A DNA stretch of 64,000 nt from Thalassospira profundimaris (GTDB lineage Bacteria; Pseudomonadota; Alphaproteobacteria; Rhodospirillales; Thalassospiraceae): NCBI RefSeq assembly GCF_003326755.1, contig NZ_JPWH01000002.1, forward strand, positions 186,001-250,000, given 5' to 3'. The position numbers and the translations under genes are program-made. Below the pieces are notes generated by a model. That model was not told the DNA's origin. It saw only the letters and a list, made by a program, of their open reading frames with translations, and made no database searches. Shown here in pieces: positions 61,299 to 64,000 of this stretch. The number at the start of each line of letters is the position of its first letter. The first letter of the stretch is position 1.

Positions 61299-62641
61299 TA
61301 CTTCTTCATATCCATGAATTTTTCAAGCCAGTGAATATCGTAATTCCCGGCCTGAATATCAGGATTGGCCAACAGGCGCTGATGCAGTGGAATGGTGGTT
61401 TTGATGCCGCCAATCGCATATTCGGCCAGCGCACGACGCAGGCGCATCATACATTCTTCGCGGTCACGACCATGCACGATCAGCTTGGCGATCATGCTGT
61501 CGTAATAGGGCGGGATCGAATAACCGGCATAAATGCCACTATCAACACGCACACCCAAACCGCCGGGCGCGTGATATTCCTGAATTTTACCAGGCGAGGG
61601 CACAAAGGTTTGCGGGTCCTCGGCATTGATGCGGCATTCAATGGCATGGCCATTGATTTCGATATCGTCCTGGGTAAAGGACAGTTCCATGCCAGCGGCA
61701 ACGCGGATCTGTTCACGCACCAGATCAACGCCTGAAATGGCCTCTGTCACCGGGTGTTCCACCTGCAAACGGGTGTTCATTTCAATGAAATAGAACTCGC
61801 CATTTTCATAAAGAAACTCGATGGTCCCGGCATTGCGATAGCCCATGCCGCGCATGGCATTGGCAACGATGCCACCAATGCGCGCCCGTTCCTCGGGCGA
61901 GAGCATCGGTGCCGGGGCTTCTTCCAGAACTTTCTGGTGGCGGCGCTGAAGGGAGCAGTCACGCTCGAACAGGTGCACGGCATTGCCGTGTGAATCGCCA
62001 ATGACCTGCAATTCGATATGGCGCGGCTTGCCCAGATATTTTTCCATGTAAACTGCAGCATTGCCAAAGTTCTGCAAGGCTTCCTTGCGGGTCATGGAAA
62101 AGGCTTCGGCAAGGTCTTCATCGCGTTCCACGACCTTCATGCCACGGCCACCACCGCCGCCGGATGCCTTGATCAGCACCGGATAGCCGATGTCGGCAGC
62201 ACATTTTTTAGCCTGCTCGACAGTGGTGATTTCACCATCGGACCCGGGAACGACCGGAATGCCAAGTTTTTCAGCCGTTTGTTTGGCGGTGATTTTATCG
62301 CCCATCGTCCGGATATGTTCCGGGCTGGGGCCGATAAAGGTAAAGCCGTGTTCTTCGACCATTGCGGCGAAATCGGCACTTTCCGAGAGAAAGCCATAAC
62401 CGGGATGGATGGCTTCGGCCCCGGTAATTTCAGCCGCCGACAGGATGGCCGGAATATTCAGATAGCTGTCACGCGATGCTGCCGGACCAATACACACGGC
62501 TTCGTCCGCCAGGCGAACATGCATGGCATTGGCATCGGCGGTGGAATGCACCGCAACGGTTTTGATGCCCATTTCGCGGCAGGCGCGCTGGATACGCAGC
62601 GCGATCTCGCCCCGGTTGGCAATCAGGATTTTTTCAAACAT
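61298..62641 (-). CDS. accC: Acetyl-CoA carboxylase, biotin carboxylase subunit
   Basis: Carboxylates biotin on AccB, the first half-reaction of fatty acid synthesis. The 447-residue protein has [20 protein letters not shown] at the N-terminus, the ATP-grasp loop [14 protein letters not shown] (about residues 159-172), [16 protein letters not shown] (about 286-301) and [20 protein letters not shown]-like C-terminal residues. The length is normal for a stand-alone AccC. It is last in aroQ-accB-accC, 18 nt after accB. Distinguished from the MCC alpha at 21295-23295 by lacking a biotinyl domain. Confidence 0.96.
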   Translation of the reverse strand: MFEKILIANRGEIALRIQRACREMGIKTVAVHSTADANAMHVRLADEAVCIGPAASRDSYLNIPAILSAAEITGAEAIHPGYGFLSESADFAAMVEEHGFTFIGPSPEHIRTMGDKITAKQTAEKLGIPVVPGSDGEITTVEQAKKCAADIGYPVLIKASGGGGGRGMKVVERDEDLAEAFSMTRKEALQNFGNAAVYMEKYLGKPRHIELQVIGDSHGNAVHLFERDCSLQRRHQKVLEEAPAPMLSPEERARIGGIVANAMRGMGYRNAGTIEFLYENGEFYFIEMNTRLQVEHPVTEAISGVDLVREQIRVAAGMELSFTQDDIEINGHAIECRINAEDPQTFVPSPGKIQEYHAPGGLGVRVDSGIYAGYSIPPYYDSMIAKLIVHGRDREECMMRLRRALAEYAIGGIKTTIPLHQRLLANPDIQAGNYDIHWLEKFMDMKK

Positions 62642-62659
62642 TGCGGTTATAACCCCGGA

Positions 62660-63112
62660 TTATTCAATGATGACCAGCGGTTCGTCATATTCGACAGGGT
62701 TGCCGTCGGTTGCAATAATCTGGCTGACTTTACCGGCCTTCGGTGCGCGGATCGGATTGAAGGTTTTCATGGCTTCAATCAGCATCAGGGTCTGGCCTTC
62801 GGCAACGGTGCTGCCAGCGGTGATAAACGGTGCGGCACCGGGTTCCGGTGCGAAATAGACAACACCGACCATCGGCGATTTAACGCAACCCGGATGCGAC
62901 GCAATGTCGCCACCCGATGCGGCGGCGGCCGGTGCCGCAGCGGCGGCAACAGGTGCTGCTACCGGGGCCGGTGCCGTGGCATAGGTTGTGCCCTGGCGGG
63001 CAACGCGGATTTTGTTGTCGCCATCGGCAACTTCAATTTCCGTCAAATTGGTTTCGTCCAGCAATTCTGCAAGCTGGCGAATGGCGTCGTTATCGATGTT
63101 GAACTTGCTCAT
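62660..63112 (-). CDS. accB: Acetyl-CoA carboxylase biotin carboxyl carrier protein
   Basis: Carries biotin between AccC and the AccAD carboxyltransferase. The 150-residue protein has an N-terminal helical domain (1-40), an Ala/Pro-rich linker (about 48-70), and a C-terminal biotinyl domain with the attachment site LIEAMKTFNPI (Lys near residue 115). The variant EAMKTFN, instead of EAMKMMN, is not rare in this class. It starts 12 nt after aroQ and ends 18 nt before accC. Confidence 0.96.
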   Translation of the reverse strand: MSKFNIDNDAIRQLAELLDETNLTEIEVADGDNKIRVARQGTTYATAPAPVAAPVAAAAAPAAAASGGDIASHPGCVKSPMVGVVYFAPEPGAAPFITAGSTVAEGQTLMLIEAMKTFNPIRAPKAGKVSQIIATDGNPVEYDEPLVIIE

Positions 63113-63124
63113 TTCGACTATCTT

Positions 63125-63571
63125 TTATGATGATGGAGCGATAAGGGGTTTCAACGCGTCGAGGGCAAGAACATACCCTTGGGCACCAAAGCCGCAAATC
63201 ATGCCTTTGGCGGCCTTTGAAACAAAGGAATGGTGCCGGAATGTGTCGCGCTGATGAATATTGGACAGATGTACCTCGATGATCGGCAGGTCAGATGCCA
63301 GCAAGGCATCCAGAAGTGCGACCGATGTATGTGTATAGGCCGCAGCATTCAAAATGATGCCGCAACCCTTTACACGGGCTTCCTGTACCCAGTCAACCAG
63401 AACGCCCTCATGATTGCTTTGGTGAAAGGCAATCGTCATGCCCAGCGTTGCGGCATGGTTTTCGCACAGTGACTTTATATCCTCAAGCGTGGTCGTCCCG
63501 TAAATGTCGGGCTGACGCTGTCCCAGAAGATTAAGGTTAGGCCCATTTAAGATATAGACGGGTTTTGTCAT
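63125..63571 (-). CDS. aroQ: Type II 3-dehydroquinate dehydratase
   Basis: Third step of the shikimate pathway. The 148-residue protein shows [20 protein letters not shown] at the N-terminus, the flexible loop with catalytic Arg and Tyr, [16 protein letters not shown] (about residues 51-66), [18 protein letters not shown] (about 75-92), and [17 protein letters not shown] (about 101-117) with the active His. An ATG four codons upstream (63583) is a possible start. First of aroQ-accB-accC, a common order in alphaproteobacteria. Confidence 0.95.
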   Translation of the reverse strand: MTKPVYILNGPNLNLLGQRQPDIYGTTTLEDIKSLCENHAATLGMTIAFHQSNHEGVLVDWVQEARVKGCGIILNAAAYTHTSVALLDALLASDLPIIEVHLSNIHQRDTFRHHSFVSKAAKGMICGFGAQGYVLALDALKPLIAPSS

Positions 63572-63583
63572 CCGGTCTCGCAT

Positions 63584-63815
63584 ATCCAGCAGTTTGTGGT
63601 GCGTTTATACCACGACGAAAGTCTGACGCAACGCCGCATTCCTTACATCCAGATTGCCAAATATGCCAGCTTTGATGTGAAAGAGCCGTTAAGGGGCACA
63701 TTTTCCGGGTCATGCCCAGCGATTGTGGTGGTGGTACTTATCACGTCTTGCCATCGTTCCCGGTGCTGACCATACTGCGCACCAGCATTCAAGGATTAGG
63801 AAAGTCAGCAGAACA
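63584..63815. promoter_or_regulatory. Divergent promoter region between aroQ and thiS
   Basis: 232 bp. No thiamine pyrophosphate riboswitch signature could be found before thiS. Promoters are expected here but none is clear. Confidence 0.35.
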
Positions 63816-64000
63816 ATGCGTCTTACGATCAATGGTGAAGACCGTATCATCGAAAATGCCGCCACCGTCGCCGATCTGCTTGCGCAATTGAATATTGCCG
63901 CAACCAAGGTCGCCGTGGAGCGCAATCTGGAGATCGTGCCCAAAACGGCCTATGATGCCACGCGATTGGGCGAGGGCGACCGGCTGGAGATCGTCCATTT
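63816..64000 (+). CDS. thiS: Sulfur carrier protein ThiS, 3' end cut by window edge
   Basis: A ubiquitin-like protein that carries sulfur as a C-terminal thiocarboxylate for thiazole synthesis in vitamin B1 biosynthesis. The visible 61 residues begin MRLTINGEDRIIENAATVAD and reach GEGDRLEIVHF, just before the expected GlyGly end, which lies outside the window. VAVERNLEIVP is the typical middle strand. thiG would be expected next. The ribosome site is modest (AAGGA or GGAAAG about 15-20 nt upstream). Confidence 0.88.
   Translation, partial: MRLTINGEDRIIENAATVADLLAQLNIAATKVAVERNLEIVPKTAYDATRLGEGDRLEIVH

Noticed and set aside
63584-63815. Thiamine pyrophosphate riboswitch before thiS
   Set aside because: The conserved CTGAGA and ACCTGATCTGGGTAATACC-type elements are not present in the gap.
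1-64000. CRISPR arrays, tRNA or rRNA genes, insertion sequences
   Set aside because: No regularly spaced repeats, tRNA-like cloverleaf sequences, rRNA conserved stretches, transposase motifs or flanking terminal repeats were noticed in reading.

Overview
The window looks like core chromosome of an alphaproteobacterium of the Rhodospirillales, most like Thalassospira. This is inference from gene content and protein style, not from a database search. Supporting signs are an alphaproteobacterial lptF-lptG-lptD-surA-pdxA cluster, a DUF2849-cysI-DUF934 sulfite reductase operon, a MipZ division-placement ATPase, a phasin, DUF1489, DUF1127, a PutA without its own DNA-binding domain paired with an Lrp-type regulator, and several chemoreceptors. 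I see no rRNA, tRNA, CRISPR array, insertion sequence or complete prophage.

Layout. 1-6.3 kb: LPS transport and outer-membrane biogenesis, all on the minus strand. 6.5-14.6 kb: a DmdC-like acyl-CoA dehydrogenase, a C-terminal processing protease, a 3-hydroxyisobutyrate dehydrogenase-like enzyme, PPK2, a DUF1127 protein, a GcvA-like LysR regulator and DUF1489. 14.8-17.2 kb: assimilatory sulfite reduction. 17.3-18.6 kb: an AT-richer, gene-poor patch with a phage-type repressor. 18.6-20.3 kb: a chemoreceptor. 20.4-25.7 kb: the leucine/isovalerate operon (MCC beta, methylglutaconyl-CoA hydratase, MCC alpha, HMG-CoA lyase). 26-31.3 kb: a kappa-GST-like isomerase and putR/putA. 31.3-39.5 kb: XRE/DUF2975 pair, BON lipoprotein, Bfd ferredoxin, leucine dehydrogenase, small proteins, and a three-gene operon (secreted unknown, FAD oxidoreductase, GH114-like). 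39.7-46 kb: mipZ, a VWA protein, a membrane DnaJ protein, then galU-ugd-phosphomannomutase for sugar nucleotides. 46-53.5 kb: D-Ala-D-Ala carboxypeptidase with SPOR domain, a lipoprotein, phasin, clpS-clpA and an unknown protein. 53.5-54.3 kb: no protein gene, but a probable sigma-54 small-RNA unit. 54.3-64 kb: a secreted Cache-like protein with a chemoreceptor, an acyltransferase, serA, aat, an Ala/Gln-rich secreted protein, aroQ-accB-accC, and the start of thiS.

Connections. Leucine dehydrogenase and the MCC operon give most of leucine catabolism, but isovaleryl-CoA dehydrogenase is not here. ClpS, ClpA and Aat are the recognition, unfolding and tagging parts of the bacterial N-degron pathway. 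PutA and PutR form a proline-use switch, and a site between them matches the Lrp consensus I recall at all 15 positions. galU, ugd and the mutase supply nucleotide sugars for envelope polysaccharide.

The most interesting unexplained structure is at 53700-53956: a 15-bp inverted repeat, then a near-consensus -24/-12 sigma-54 promoter, then a strong intrinsic terminator about 110 nt downstream with no open frame starting at ATG between. This is the expected form of an enhancer-dependent small RNA gene. Other good leads are a GcvA-type box before the LysR gene, paired operator-like repeats by the phage-type repressor, two ACGT-centred palindromes before the leucine operon, a Fur-like box at bfd, and uncharacterised protein pairs.
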